From: Gammaproteobacteria bacterium
GTDB lineage: Bacteria; Pseudomonadota; Gammaproteobacteria; Steroidobacterales; GCA-2729495
NCBI GenBank assembly: GCA_020851975.1
Contig: JADZBS010000138.1
Span: forward strand, 1 to 47,256
Length of the DNA stretch: 47,256 nt
Reading direction: 5' to 3'
In this document: positions 24,393-31,734 of the stretch, piece by piece
Position numbering within the stretch: position 1 is the stretch's first letter
How the letters are laid out: each line of letters starts with the position of its first letter
Translations under genes and position numbers: made by a program
The notes under the pieces: model-generated
The model's input: only the letters and a program-made list of their open reading frames with translations
Database searches by the model: none
Told to the model about the DNA's origin: nothing

Positions 24393-25316
24393 TCATGGGC
24401 GACCACCGATCAACCGGCGCAGCGCATCCTCGACGCTCGCCGGGTAGTCGGCATCAGACCCGAATTCGGTGAGTTCCTGCCAGCGCGCCGCCACATCCTC
24501 GGCGGCGAAGTCCTCGCCCGGTGTGAAACGCAGGCCGTGGCTGCGCTGCCAGCGCAGCCGCGCGAACCAGCCGCCGCCGGCCTCGAACAGCGCCCCGTTT
24601 TCGCGGCAGGCCTCGTGCGCCAGCACGACGACCAGCGGCACGACCTGTTCGGGGGGCAGGCGCGCGGCCAGCGCCTCGGGCATCAGGTCGCGGGTAAAGC
24701 GGGTCGCGGCCATGGGCGCGATCGCATTGCTGTACACGTTCTTCGCGGCACCCTCGCGCGCCAGCGTCTGCATCATGCCGACAAGGCCAAGCTTCGCCGT
24801 GCTGTAGTTGGCCTGCCCGAAGTTGCCGTACAGGCCGGCCGCCGAGGAGGTGAACACGATGCGCCCGAACTGCCGCCCGAGCATGTGCGGCCAGGCCGCC
24901 TGCGTGGTGCGCCATGCGCCGGTCAGGTGCACGTCGCAGACGGTGCGCCACTCCTCCTCGCTCATCTTCGCGAAACTGCGGTCCCGGATGATGCCGGCAT
25001 TGTTGACCAGCACGTCGATGCCGCCGAAGGCGTCCACCGCAGCGGTGACGATGCGTGCACCATCGAGCACCGAGTCCGTGTTGGGCAGTGCGCGACCACC
25101 GGCAGCGACGATCTCCGCGGCCACGGCCGCTGCCGCCGAGGCGCCGGCGTGGCTGCCGTCGACCGCCGTGCCGAGATCGTTGACGAGAACGTTGGCACCA
25201 CGGCGCGCGAATTCCAGGGCATAGGCCCGGCCCAGCCCGGAGCCGGCGCCGGTCACGACGACGGTGCGCCCGTCGAAACGCAGCGGCCCGGTCGCCTGCG
25301 TCACGCCGTCGCCCAT
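24393..25316 (-). CDS. SDR-family 3-hydroxyacyl-CoA dehydrogenase-like protein
   Basis: 307 residues. TGAGSGLGRAYALEFA (about 17-32) binds the dinucleotide, VNDLG supplies an Asp favouring NAD+, VNNAGIIRD is the structural motif, and S-Y-K is read in FTSSAAGLYG and NYSTAKLG. The length of about 300 residues and the motif set resemble the (3R)-hydroxyacyl-CoA dehydrogenase domain of peroxisomal multifunctional enzyme 2. It would oxidise a 3-hydroxyacyl-CoA made by the crotonase downstream. It is the first gene of a five-gene minus-strand unit whose upstream region carries operator site 6. Confidence 0.88.
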   Translation of the reverse strand: MGDGVTQATGPLRFDGRTVVVTGAGSGLGRAYALEFARRGANVLVNDLGTAVDGSHAGASAAAAVAAEIVAAGGRALPNTDSVLDGARIVTAAVDAFGGIDVLVNNAGIIRDRSFAKMSEEEWRTVCDVHLTGAWRTTQAAWPHMLGRQFGRIVFTSSAAGLYGNFGQANYSTAKLGLVGMMQTLAREGAAKNVYSNAIAPMAATRFTRDLMPEALAARLPPEQVVPLVVVLAHEACRENGALFEAGGGWFARLRWQRSHGLRFTPGEDFAAEDVAARWQELTEFGSDADYPASVEDALRRLIGGRP

Positions 25317-25373
25317 CGTGCCCCCTTGCTGCAGAACAAGTCATGCGCATGGCGCGCATGCCGCGGAAAGATA

Positions 25374-25388
25374 GTCAAATACATTGAC
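25374..25388. promoter_or_regulatory. Palindromic operator site 6 (GTCAA-ATACA-TTGAC)
   Basis: Perfect arms in the 139-bp region between two divergent SDR genes. The right flank ATGCTAGCC is identical to that of site 2. The right arm is the -35 box of the rightward promoter described next; the left arm on the other strand reads TTGACT, a possible -35 for the leftward operon. Confidence 0.8.
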
Positions 25389-25412
25389 ATGCTAGCCCGG
25401 CTTTCGTCTACT
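25384..25412 (+). promoter_or_regulatory. Putative sigma70 promoter for the SDR-APH-DUF6285 genes
   Basis: TTGACA (25384-25389), exactly 17 bp, then TCTACT (25407-25412), four of six matches to TATAAT. The expected transcript would start near 25419 and reach the TTG start codon at 25456 after a leader of about 37 bases. The -35 overlaps operator site 6. Confidence 0.55.
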
Positions 25413-25455
25413 AGTCCAGTATCATCCAGCCAGTCCCGCCAGTGGAATCCGCACC

Positions 25456-26247
25456 TTGACGAACAACACCAGCAACCCGGACCTGCGCCTCTTCGACCTC
25501 TCCGGCCGTGTGGCGATCGTCACCGGTGGCGGCAGCGGGCTAGGCCGCTCGTTTGCCATGGCGCTCGCCCAGGCCGGCGCCGACGTGGCGCTCTGCGCCC
25601 GCCGCCGCGACAAGCTCGCCGAGAGTGCGCGGCTCCTCGCCGACACCGGCCGGCGCGTGGCCTGCGTCGGCATGGACGTCACCGACGAGGCCAGCATCGC
25701 GTCGGCGCTGGCCGAGGTCACCGACACCCTCGGCGTGCCCGACATCCTGGTGAACAACGCCGGCATCAACCGGCCCATGTACGCCACGCAACTGACCATG
25801 GCGGACTGGGACGCCATCGTCGATACCAACCTCCGGGGCGCGTTCATGACCGCGCAGGCTTTCGCGAAGCAGCCGCAGCGCGCGGGTCGGGGTGGAAGCA
25901 TCGTCAACGTCGCCTCCATCCTCGGCATCCGGGCACAGAAGTCCGTGGCGGCCTACATGGCTTCCAAGGCCGGCCTGATCCACCTCACGCACGCGCTGGC
26001 GCTCGAGTGGGCACGCATGGACATCCGCGTCAATGCGCTGCTGCCCGGCTATTTCCGCACCGACATCACGACCGACTTCCTCGACACCGAGGAGGGACGC
26101 AAGCTCGTGGCCCACATCCCCATGCGCCGGCCCGGCAACCTGCAGGAGCTGACCGGGCCGCTGCTCCTGCTGGCGAGCCCGGCGGGCAGCTTCATGACCG
26201 GCACGGTCGTGATCGCCGACGGCGGCCACCTGCTGAGCAGCCTGTGA
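25456..26247 (+). CDS. SDR-family oxidoreductase
   Basis: 263 residues starting with TTG at 25456. An in-frame stop at 25393 and the absence of ATG or GTG before residue 35 leave TTG as the only start that keeps the N-terminus. TGGGSGLGRSFAMALA is the cofactor motif, NNAGINRP follows, and the catalytic Ser-Tyr-Lys is in VNVASILG and YMASKAGLIH. PGYFRTDIT shapes the substrate loop. It is a typical 250-residue classical SDR (3-ketoacyl reductase / alcohol dehydrogenase type). It sits at the head of a three-gene unit with the phosphotransferase (gap 3 bp) and the DUF6285-like gene, driven by the promoter at operator site 6. Confidence 0.9.
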   Translation: MTNNTSNPDLRLFDLSGRVAIVTGGGSGLGRSFAMALAQAGADVALCARRRDKLAESARLLADTGRRVACVGMDVTDEASIASALAEVTDTLGVPDILVNNAGINRPMYATQLTMADWDAIVDTNLRGAFMTAQAFAKQPQRAGRGGSIVNVASILGIRAQKSVAAYMASKAGLIHLTHALALEWARMDIRVNALLPGYFRTDITTDFLDTEEGRKLVAHIPMRRPGNLQELTGPLLLLASPAGSFMTGTVVIADGGHLLSSL

Positions 26248-26250
26248 AAC

Positions 26251-27252
26251 GTGGACAGCGCTGAGCTTGCCGAACGCCTGGCGGGCGCCTACCGGCGCCA
26301 CGCAGGCAGCAGCGTACGCATCGGCGACCTGCAACGACTCTCGGCGGGTGCCTCGGCCGAGACCTGGCGTTTCGAGCGCGTCGCCGGCGCCGGTGATGAA
26401 CCGGCCCGTGAGCCAATGATCGTGCAGATCTTCACCGGCGAGAAGCAGTTCACCGCGGCACTCGACAAGCGCACGCAGGGACTGGTGCAACGCGCCGCCC
26501 ACGACGCCGGCATCCCGACGCCGCGCGTCGACCTGGTCTTCGACGCCGAGGACGGCCTCGGCGAGGGCTTCGTGTCGGCCTTCGTCGCCGGCGAGACGCT
26601 CGGCCAGCGCATCACGCGCGCACCCGAACTCGCCGCTGCCCGCGAACTGCTGACCGGACAATGCGCGCGCGTGCTCGCCGAGATCCACGGCATGGACACC
26701 GCCACGCTGCCGCCCCTGCCGGCGGAGCCGCCGGCCGAGATGCTCGACCGGCTGCGCCGGGCGCACGACTCCTTCGGGGTGCGGCTGCCCGTGTTCGAAC
26801 TCGCCTTCGCGTGGCTGCAGGATCGCCTGCCCGCCGTGCCGGGCCGGCACCTGGTCCACGGTGACTTCCGCAACGGCAACTTCATCGTCGGCGAGCAGGG
26901 CCTGGTCGCGGTGCTCGACTGGGAAGCAGCACATCTCGGCGATCCGCTGGAGGATCTCGGCTGGATGTGCCTCAACGCCTGGCGCTTCGGCCGCATCGAG
27001 CGGCCGGTCGGCGGTTTCGGCGCACGGGACGACCTCATCGGCGCCTACGAGGCAGCCACGGATACCCCGGTCGATACCCGGCGCGTGCGGTTCTGGGAGG
27101 TCTTTGGCACCCTGCGCTGGGGCATCATCTGCCAGTGGTTCGGCAACCAGTTCATCACCGGCGAGGTGCCGGTCATCGAGCGCGCCGCCATCGGCCGGCG
27201 CGTGTCGGAGACCGAGATCGACCTGCTGGACCTCATCGAAGGGGTGGAGTGA
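26251..27252 (+). CDS. APH-like phosphotransferase family protein (first copy)
   Basis: 333 residues with a GTG start. Kinase-fold marks: LSAGASAETWRF as glycine loop, LVHGDFRNGNFIV as catalytic loop (Asp, Asn) near residue 207, and VLDWEAAHLGDPLEDLGW with the metal-binding Asp. It resembles the APH domain that in eukaryotes is fused to ACAD10/ACAD11 acyl-CoA dehydrogenases, reported to act on 4-hydroxyacyl-CoAs. The context here (SDR, ACADs, crotonase) fits phosphorylation of a hydroxyacyl-CoA rather than antibiotic resistance. Its stop overlaps the start of the next gene (TGATG). Confidence 0.87.
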   Translation: MDSAELAERLAGAYRRHAGSSVRIGDLQRLSAGASAETWRFERVAGAGDEPAREPMIVQIFTGEKQFTAALDKRTQGLVQRAAHDAGIPTPRVDLVFDAEDGLGEGFVSAFVAGETLGQRITRAPELAAARELLTGQCARVLAEIHGMDTATLPPLPAEPPAEMLDRLRRAHDSFGVRLPVFELAFAWLQDRLPAVPGRHLVHGDFRNGNFIVGEQGLVAVLDWEAAHLGDPLEDLGWMCLNAWRFGRIERPVGGFGARDDLIGAYEAATDTPVDTRRVRFWEVFGTLRWGIICQWFGNQFITGEVPVIERAAIGRRVSETEIDLLDLIEGVE

Positions 27253-27641
27253 TGCCGGTCAATCCACCGGACAGGCTGCAGTTGCTCGATGCCGTGCTGG
27301 GCACGCTCGAATCCGACCCGCAGGCGGCCTCGGGCGTGGCCGCCTACGAGGCGCGCATCGCCATCAGCCTGTTGCGGATCCTCCGGCGCGAACTCGAAGC
27401 GGGCGACGCCCTGCTCGCCGGCGAACGTGCGCGCCTGACGACGCTCGTCGGCCAGGATGGCGACGCCAGCGCGCTCAATGCCCGACTCTGCGAACTCATC
27501 CGCCGCCGCCAGATCGACATCGCCGACGAGCGGCTGCTGAGCCACCTGCGGACCACCGTCCTGGCGAAACTCGCGATCGACAACCCGCGCTACTCGGCGT
27601 ACCGGCGTGCCACGGAGCGGGCCGGCGCCGCGGGCGGGTGA
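27252..27641 (+). CDS. DUF6285-like small helical protein
   Basis: 129 residues, all-helical in appearance, with start codon overlapping the phosphotransferase stop. It begins with a RLQLLDAVLGTLE helix, then AYEARIAISLLRILRRELEAG, an RLCELIRRRQID segment and a C-terminal TTVLAKLAIDNPRYSAYR. Small proteins of this type are regularly found directly after APH-like phosphotransferases in acyl-CoA catabolic clusters and carry the DUF6285 label. No catalytic motif is seen. Coupling suggests it is a partner or regulatory subunit of the kinase. I recognise the family by pattern and position; its function is unknown. Confidence 0.75.
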   Translation: MPVNPPDRLQLLDAVLGTLESDPQAASGVAAYEARIAISLLRILRRELEAGDALLAGERARLTTLVGQDGDASALNARLCELIRRRQIDIADERLLSHLRTTVLAKLAIDNPRYSAYRRATERAGAAGG

Positions 27642-27659
27642 AACGCGGCGCGAACGGCG

Positions 27660-27725
27660 TCAGGCCGTCTGCCGGCGCCTGAACAGCGAGCGCAATCCGC
27701 GCCACAGCTTCGGCACGGGATCCAT
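27660..27725 (-). CDS. Possible 21-residue small ORF
   Basis: ATG at 27725 with GGAGCAGGACAGG directly upstream, encoding MDPVPKLWRGLRSLFRRRQTA, a short basic amphipathic peptide. It starts 12 bp after the stop of the phosphotransferase on the same strand. This may be chance in GC-rich DNA, and no homologue is known to me. Confidence 0.2.
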   Translation of the reverse strand: MDPVPKLWRGLRSLFRRRQTA

Positions 27726-27737
27726 CCTGTCCTGCTC

Positions 27738-28880
27738 CTACAGGTCCGACTTGCGGATCTGCTCGCGACCGGTATCGACGAGAAACTTCACGAAATGCAC
27801 CAGTGACGCGAAGCGCGGGTCCTTCGTCTGGCCGTGGAAATGACGGTAGTAGATCTGCTGGATGATCCCCGCCATGCGGAACAGGCCATAGACGCGATAG
27901 AAATCGTACTGTTCCATCGACAGGTTCATCTTTCCACAGTAATACGCCATCACTTCCGCGCGCGTCATCATGCCGGGCATCGTGGTCGGCTGCTGCCGCG
28001 ACGCCAGCGCCACCGGCGGGTCGTCCGGCTCGGTCCACATGCACAGCACGGTGCCGAGTTCCATCAGCGGGTCGCCGAGCGCTGCCATTTCCCAGTCGAG
28101 CACGCCGATGATCTTCCGGGGGTTCGCCGGATCGAGCACGACGTTGTCGAAGCGGTAGTCGTTGTGGACCACGCAGTGGCGCACTTCCGCCGGCTGCTTG
28201 TCGGCGAGCCATTGCATGATGTCGGTGCAATCGGGCGCATCGGCCGTCATTGCATCGGTGTAGCGCCTGCTCCAGCCCTCCACCTGCCGGCGGACGTAGC
28301 CCGCGGGCTTGCCGAGGTCGGCGAGGCCGGCCGCCTGGTAGTCGATCGAATGCAGCTCGACGAGCACATCGAGCAGCTCCTCGCACAGTTGTCGTGCGAG
28401 TTCCGGCGTCACCGCCATGCCCGGCGGGAAATCGCCGCGCGGGATGATGCCCTTGATGCGGTCCATCACGTAGAAGCCCGCACCCATCACGGCATCGTCC
28501 TCACAGATGGCGAGGACGGCAGGGACGTACGGGAACACGGGCTTGAGACGCTGCATGAGACGCGCCTCGCGCAGCATGTCGTTGGCCGATTTCGCGATGC
28601 GGCCGAAGGGCGGGCGACGCAGCACCATGTCACGCCCGCCGACCTGCACGTGGTAGGTCAGGTTGGAGCTGCCGCCCGGAAACTGGCGGATCACGCAGTC
28701 GCCCGCGAGTCCCGGCACATGCTGCCTCAGCCAGGCGCCGACGACCGCGGCATCGAGCCGTTCGTCCTCGCGCGGCTCGCGCGACTGGTCGGTGAAGTCG
28801 GTCGTCGCAGGCGGGCTCTCGCAGAACGTGCCGGCTCGTTGCGGCGTCTGGTCACGGGTGTCCGGTTCTTCAGGTTCCAT
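27738..28880 (-). CDS. APH-like phosphotransferase family protein (second copy, ACAD10/11-type)
   Basis: 380 residues. A disordered acidic N-terminus (about 1-40) precedes the kinase fold: FPGGSSNLTYHVQVGGRDMVLRR (glycine loop and Lys strand), CVVHNDYRFDNVVLD (catalytic loop), VLDWEMAALGDPLMELG (metal Asp). LRRPPFGRIAKSANDM and the C-terminal YRVYGLFRMAGIIQQIYYR are typical of bacterial proteins matching the ACAD10/ACAD11 kinase domain. It differs clearly from the first phosphotransferase, so two kinases serve the cluster. It is convergent with the DUF6285 gene. Its first 11 bases overlap the end of the truncated exchanger gene on the same strand. Confidence 0.88.
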   Translation of the reverse strand: MEPEEPDTRDQTPQRAGTFCESPPATTDFTDQSREPREDERLDAAVVGAWLRQHVPGLAGDCVIRQFPGGSSNLTYHVQVGGRDMVLRRPPFGRIAKSANDMLREARLMQRLKPVFPYVPAVLAICEDDAVMGAGFYVMDRIKGIIPRGDFPPGMAVTPELARQLCEELLDVLVELHSIDYQAAGLADLGKPAGYVRRQVEGWSRRYTDAMTADAPDCTDIMQWLADKQPAEVRHCVVHNDYRFDNVVLDPANPRKIIGVLDWEMAALGDPLMELGTVLCMWTEPDDPPVALASRQQPTTMPGMMTRAEVMAYYCGKMNLSMEQYDFYRVYGLFRMAGIIQQIYYRHFHGQTKDPRFASLVHFVKFLVDTGREQIRKSDL

Positions 28881-29448
28881 GGAGATGATGGTACAGGCCG
28901 TTCAGCAGGTAGACAGCAAGCAGCAGGACGCTCACCCAGCTCACCGTGCGCAACACACGGGATGCTGGACGCAATACGAGCCCGGAGATCGCGAGCCCGC
29001 CCATCGTCATCGCCGATAGCGCCGACACCGCGTGGGCGGGCGACACGTCCGCGAACAGCGGACCCGGCAGGTACAAGAGATCATCGAGGGCCAGAATCAC
29101 GACGTTGAACAGGTTGCTGCCGAGGAGATTGCCCATCGCCATATCCACCGCGCCGAGACGCACGGCGGCAACAGTGACCACCACCTCCGGGGCGGAGGTC
29201 ACCGCAGCAACGAGCAGCGTGCCGACAAAGCTCTCGCCCCAGCCCATCTGCTGCGCAAGGACATCGGCGACGAATGGCAGCCAGGAGCCGGCCGCGACGA
29301 CGACCAACCCGACCGTGACGTAGCCCGCCACCGCCTGCCGCAGGGTCAGCTCAGGATAGGTGGGCTGCTCCTCCACGAAGGCGGCAACCTGCTCCTGTTC
29401 GTAACGGAAGAGCACGCGCATCGCCACGGCGTAGAGCATGACCAGCAT
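28870..29448 (-). pseudogene. Truncated Na+/Ca2+ exchanger (CaCA family), C-terminal half only
   Basis: From the ATG at 29448 there are 192 residues with about five hydrophobic segments. The second alpha-repeat is intact: WGESFVGTLLVAAVTSAPEVVV and GNLLGSNLFNVVILALDDLL. CaCA antiporters normally have about 320-350 residues with two alpha-repeats; the first is absent. Transporter-like sequence (IGHVGLYTP) continues in frame upstream without a start codon to a stop at about 29518, after which the DNA belongs to the divergent esterase region. I read it as a gene that lost its 5' half. A working half-size antiporter is possible but less likely. Confidence 0.65.
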
Positions 29449-29605
29449 CGGGGTATAGAGGCCGACGTGGCCGATCGCCGGTGCAGGGTATATGGTGCCA
29501 GTGTTACGGTTTCGGTTTCACCGCAGCAACGGTCAACGCCCTCCCGATCCCGGCGTTAATGCCGGCAGGACACCACGGACCACCCCATGAACTGGCTGTT
29601 CCGGC

Positions 29606-30595
29606 ATGAGATCCCACCGAACTGACCGTCGTTGCCCGATGGCGTCTGCCGCGTTCTGTCTGTACCTGGGTCTGATGACCGCCGCGGCGCAGGCCCCCGG
29701 CACGACGGTAGCGACCAGCCCCACCGCGTCATCGCGCCTGCAACAGGCGCGGCAGCGAAGCCGGCAGGAACGTCCGGTCGCCGTGCCGGAGGGGGCAACC
29801 GCGGTCCGCAATGTCGCTTACGGCAGCGATCCCGCGCAGCGGTTCGATGCCTACCTGCCGGCTGACGCGCATGATGCCCCGGTCCTGTTCTACGTCCACG
29901 GCGGTGGATGGGCCAACGGCGACAAGACCAATCCCGGCATCGAGAACAAGCTCGGCTACTGGCTGCCCAGGGGCTACGCCGTCCTGTCTGCCAACTACCC
30001 GCTGGTTCCAGCCAGGCAGCCACTGGCACAGGCCGCGGACATCGCCCGCGCCATCGCTGCGGCCCAGGCCCGTGCCGGCGAGTGGCGACTCGATGCCCGG
30101 CGCTTCGTGATGATCGGCCATTCGGCCGGTGCCCATCTGGTCGCCCTTCTCGGCGCGAATCCTTCGCTGCTCGCCGATGCCGGCGCCCGGTCACCGCTCG
30201 GCGTGGTGTCGCTCGACAGCGGCGCCCTCGATGTGCCGATGCTGATGGCGCAGCCGCGGTTGCCCAGGCTCTATACCGATGCTTTTGGCACCGATCCGGC
30301 CTATTGGGCCGCTGCCTCGCCCCTGCACCGCCTGACCCCGGACGCCCTGCCCATGCTGCTCGTCTGCTCGAGCCGGCGACGCTTCCCGATCTCACCCTGT
30401 GACGAGGCACGCAAGTTTGCTCGTCAGGCCGCGACCTTCGGCGCAACGATGCAGGTGCTCCCGGAAAACCTGAGCCACGGCAAGATCAACCAGCACCTCG
30501 GCATGCCCTCTGCCTATACCCGTTCGGTGTCCGGCTACGTCGACAGCCTCGTGAAGCACGATGACCAGCGAGGCCTGCCCCAGCTGACACCCTAA
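29606..30595 (+). CDS. Alpha/beta-hydrolase (esterase/lipase-like), secreted
   Basis: 329 residues. A basic N-terminus and hydrophobic SAAFCLYLGLMTAAAQA look like a signal peptide; ATG 29639 is an alternative start. HGGGWANGDK forms the oxyanion hole, GHSAGAHLVAL carries the nucleophile Ser, and a C-terminal SHGKINQHLG is a candidate for the catalytic His. The pattern is that of the HSL/carboxylesterase BD-FAE-like group acting on small esters in the periplasm. It could release an acid substrate for the CoA synthetases. Its TAA overlaps the stop of the convergent methyltransferase by two bases. Confidence 0.85.
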   Translation: MRSHRTDRRCPMASAAFCLYLGLMTAAAQAPGTTVATSPTASSRLQQARQRSRQERPVAVPEGATAVRNVAYGSDPAQRFDAYLPADAHDAPVLFYVHGGGWANGDKTNPGIENKLGYWLPRGYAVLSANYPLVPARQPLAQAADIARAIAAAQARAGEWRLDARRFVMIGHSAGAHLVALLGANPSLLADAGARSPLGVVSLDSGALDVPMLMAQPRLPRLYTDAFGTDPAYWAAASPLHRLTPDALPMLLVCSSRRRFPISPCDEARKFARQAATFGATMQVLPENLSHGKINQHLGMPSAYTRSVSGYVDSLVKHDDQRGLPQLTP

Positions 30596-31626
30596 GCCAG
30601 GACCGCCTCGACGACGCTCACCGCCGATGCCGTGGGCACGACGCGGGAAAGGCGCAGGCCGGCCCTGGCGAGCAGGCCGGCGTACTCGGATTCCGTCCGT
30701 TCCTGACCGCCGGAGACCACCATCATCACGATGTCCTGCATCTTTCCCGGATGAGGGGTGTCGCCAGGAGGGATTACCGTTTCGATGATGAGCAGGTGAC
30801 CGTCCGGCTTCATGGCCCTGCGGCAATGGTTCAGGATCGTGAGACACCGATCCTCGGGCCAGTCGTGGATGATGTGCGACAACAGATAGGCGTCGGCGCC
30901 GGCCGGCACCCCCTCGAAGAAGCTGCCCGCCTCGATGGACACGCGCTGCTCGATCCCGTGCTTCTTCAGCAGGGTGGGCGCATCACGAACGACCTGCGGC
31001 ATGTCGAAGAGCACGCCACGCGGCTGCGGATGGCGGGTCAGGATCGCGGCCAGCATGTTGCCGGTCGCGCCGCCGACATCCATGATCGTTCCGAACCTCG
31101 AGAAATCACAGGCGGCCGCCACCGCCGCAGGTTCCGCCCCATGGACGCCGACCATCGTCTCGCTGAACCGGGAGACCCGCTCGGGATCCTGGGCGAGGTA
31201 ATCGAAGAAGGGCTGGCCGAACGCTGTTTCGAAGCCCGTGTCACCGGTCTGCACGGAATGCAGCAGTTGTTCCGAGGCCGCCATGAACCAGGGGCTCGCC
31301 AGCGTCAGCACGCTGGAGTGCGCCGCGCCGGGCGCGTCCTTCCGCAGCGCTGCTCCCAGCGGCGTGAGCGCAAACCGCTGCGTAACGTCCTCGGTGAAGA
31401 TCCCCAGGCTGGCCAGCGCACGCATCAGCCGATACAGGAATGCGGGTTGCGTGTGCGTCAGGTCCGCGAGTTCGTCAACGCTCCGCGGCCCTGCGGCCAG
31501 GTGGTCCGCCAGAGCGAGCCTGGCTGCCGCAAAGAGCATCCTCGGCATCCAGTAGGCCGTGCTCATCGCGATCAGCTGTGCGTGCGGTGGAAGCGAGGTG
31601 CCCGATTTCTTCTGCTCAGTCTTCAT
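30592..31626 (-). CDS. SAM-dependent O-methyltransferase (plant-COMT/hydroxyneurosporene type)
   Basis: 344 residues. An N-terminal winged-helix dimerisation domain (ARLALADHLAAGPRSVDELA...YRLMRALASLGIF) precedes the Rossmann domain with IMDVGGATGNMLAAIL. The catalytic His is in LLSHIIHDWPEDRC, followed by HLLIIETVIPPG. The family methylates hydroxyls on aromatic or polyketide-like compounds in the cytosol. The 108-bp gap upstream to the second NAT shows no operator copy. Nothing in the context names the substrate. Confidence 0.9.
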   Translation of the reverse strand: MKTEQKKSGTSLPPHAQLIAMSTAYWMPRMLFAAARLALADHLAAGPRSVDELADLTHTQPAFLYRLMRALASLGIFTEDVTQRFALTPLGAALRKDAPGAAHSSVLTLASPWFMAASEQLLHSVQTGDTGFETAFGQPFFDYLAQDPERVSRFSETMVGVHGAEPAAVAAACDFSRFGTIMDVGGATGNMLAAILTRHPQPRGVLFDMPQVVRDAPTLLKKHGIEQRVSIEAGSFFEGVPAGADAYLLSHIIHDWPEDRCLTILNHCRRAMKPDGHLLIIETVIPPGDTPHPGKMQDIVMMVVSGGQERTESEYAGLLARAGLRLSRVVPTASAVSVVEAVLA

Positions 31627-31734
31627 CCATTCTCCAGTCAGGGGACGCTGCCTTGTTTCGCCGTGACCAGCGCGCCGGGCGTCCCATCGGGCGGCTGGCC
31701 AGGATTGGTTCAGGCCCGCGTGGCCCGGTGCCCC

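Noticed and set aside
26251-28880. Aminoglycoside resistance function for the APH-like genes
   Set aside because: Sequence patterns and neighbours match the ACAD10/11-type kinases of acyl-CoA catabolism; no resistance or mobile-element context is present.
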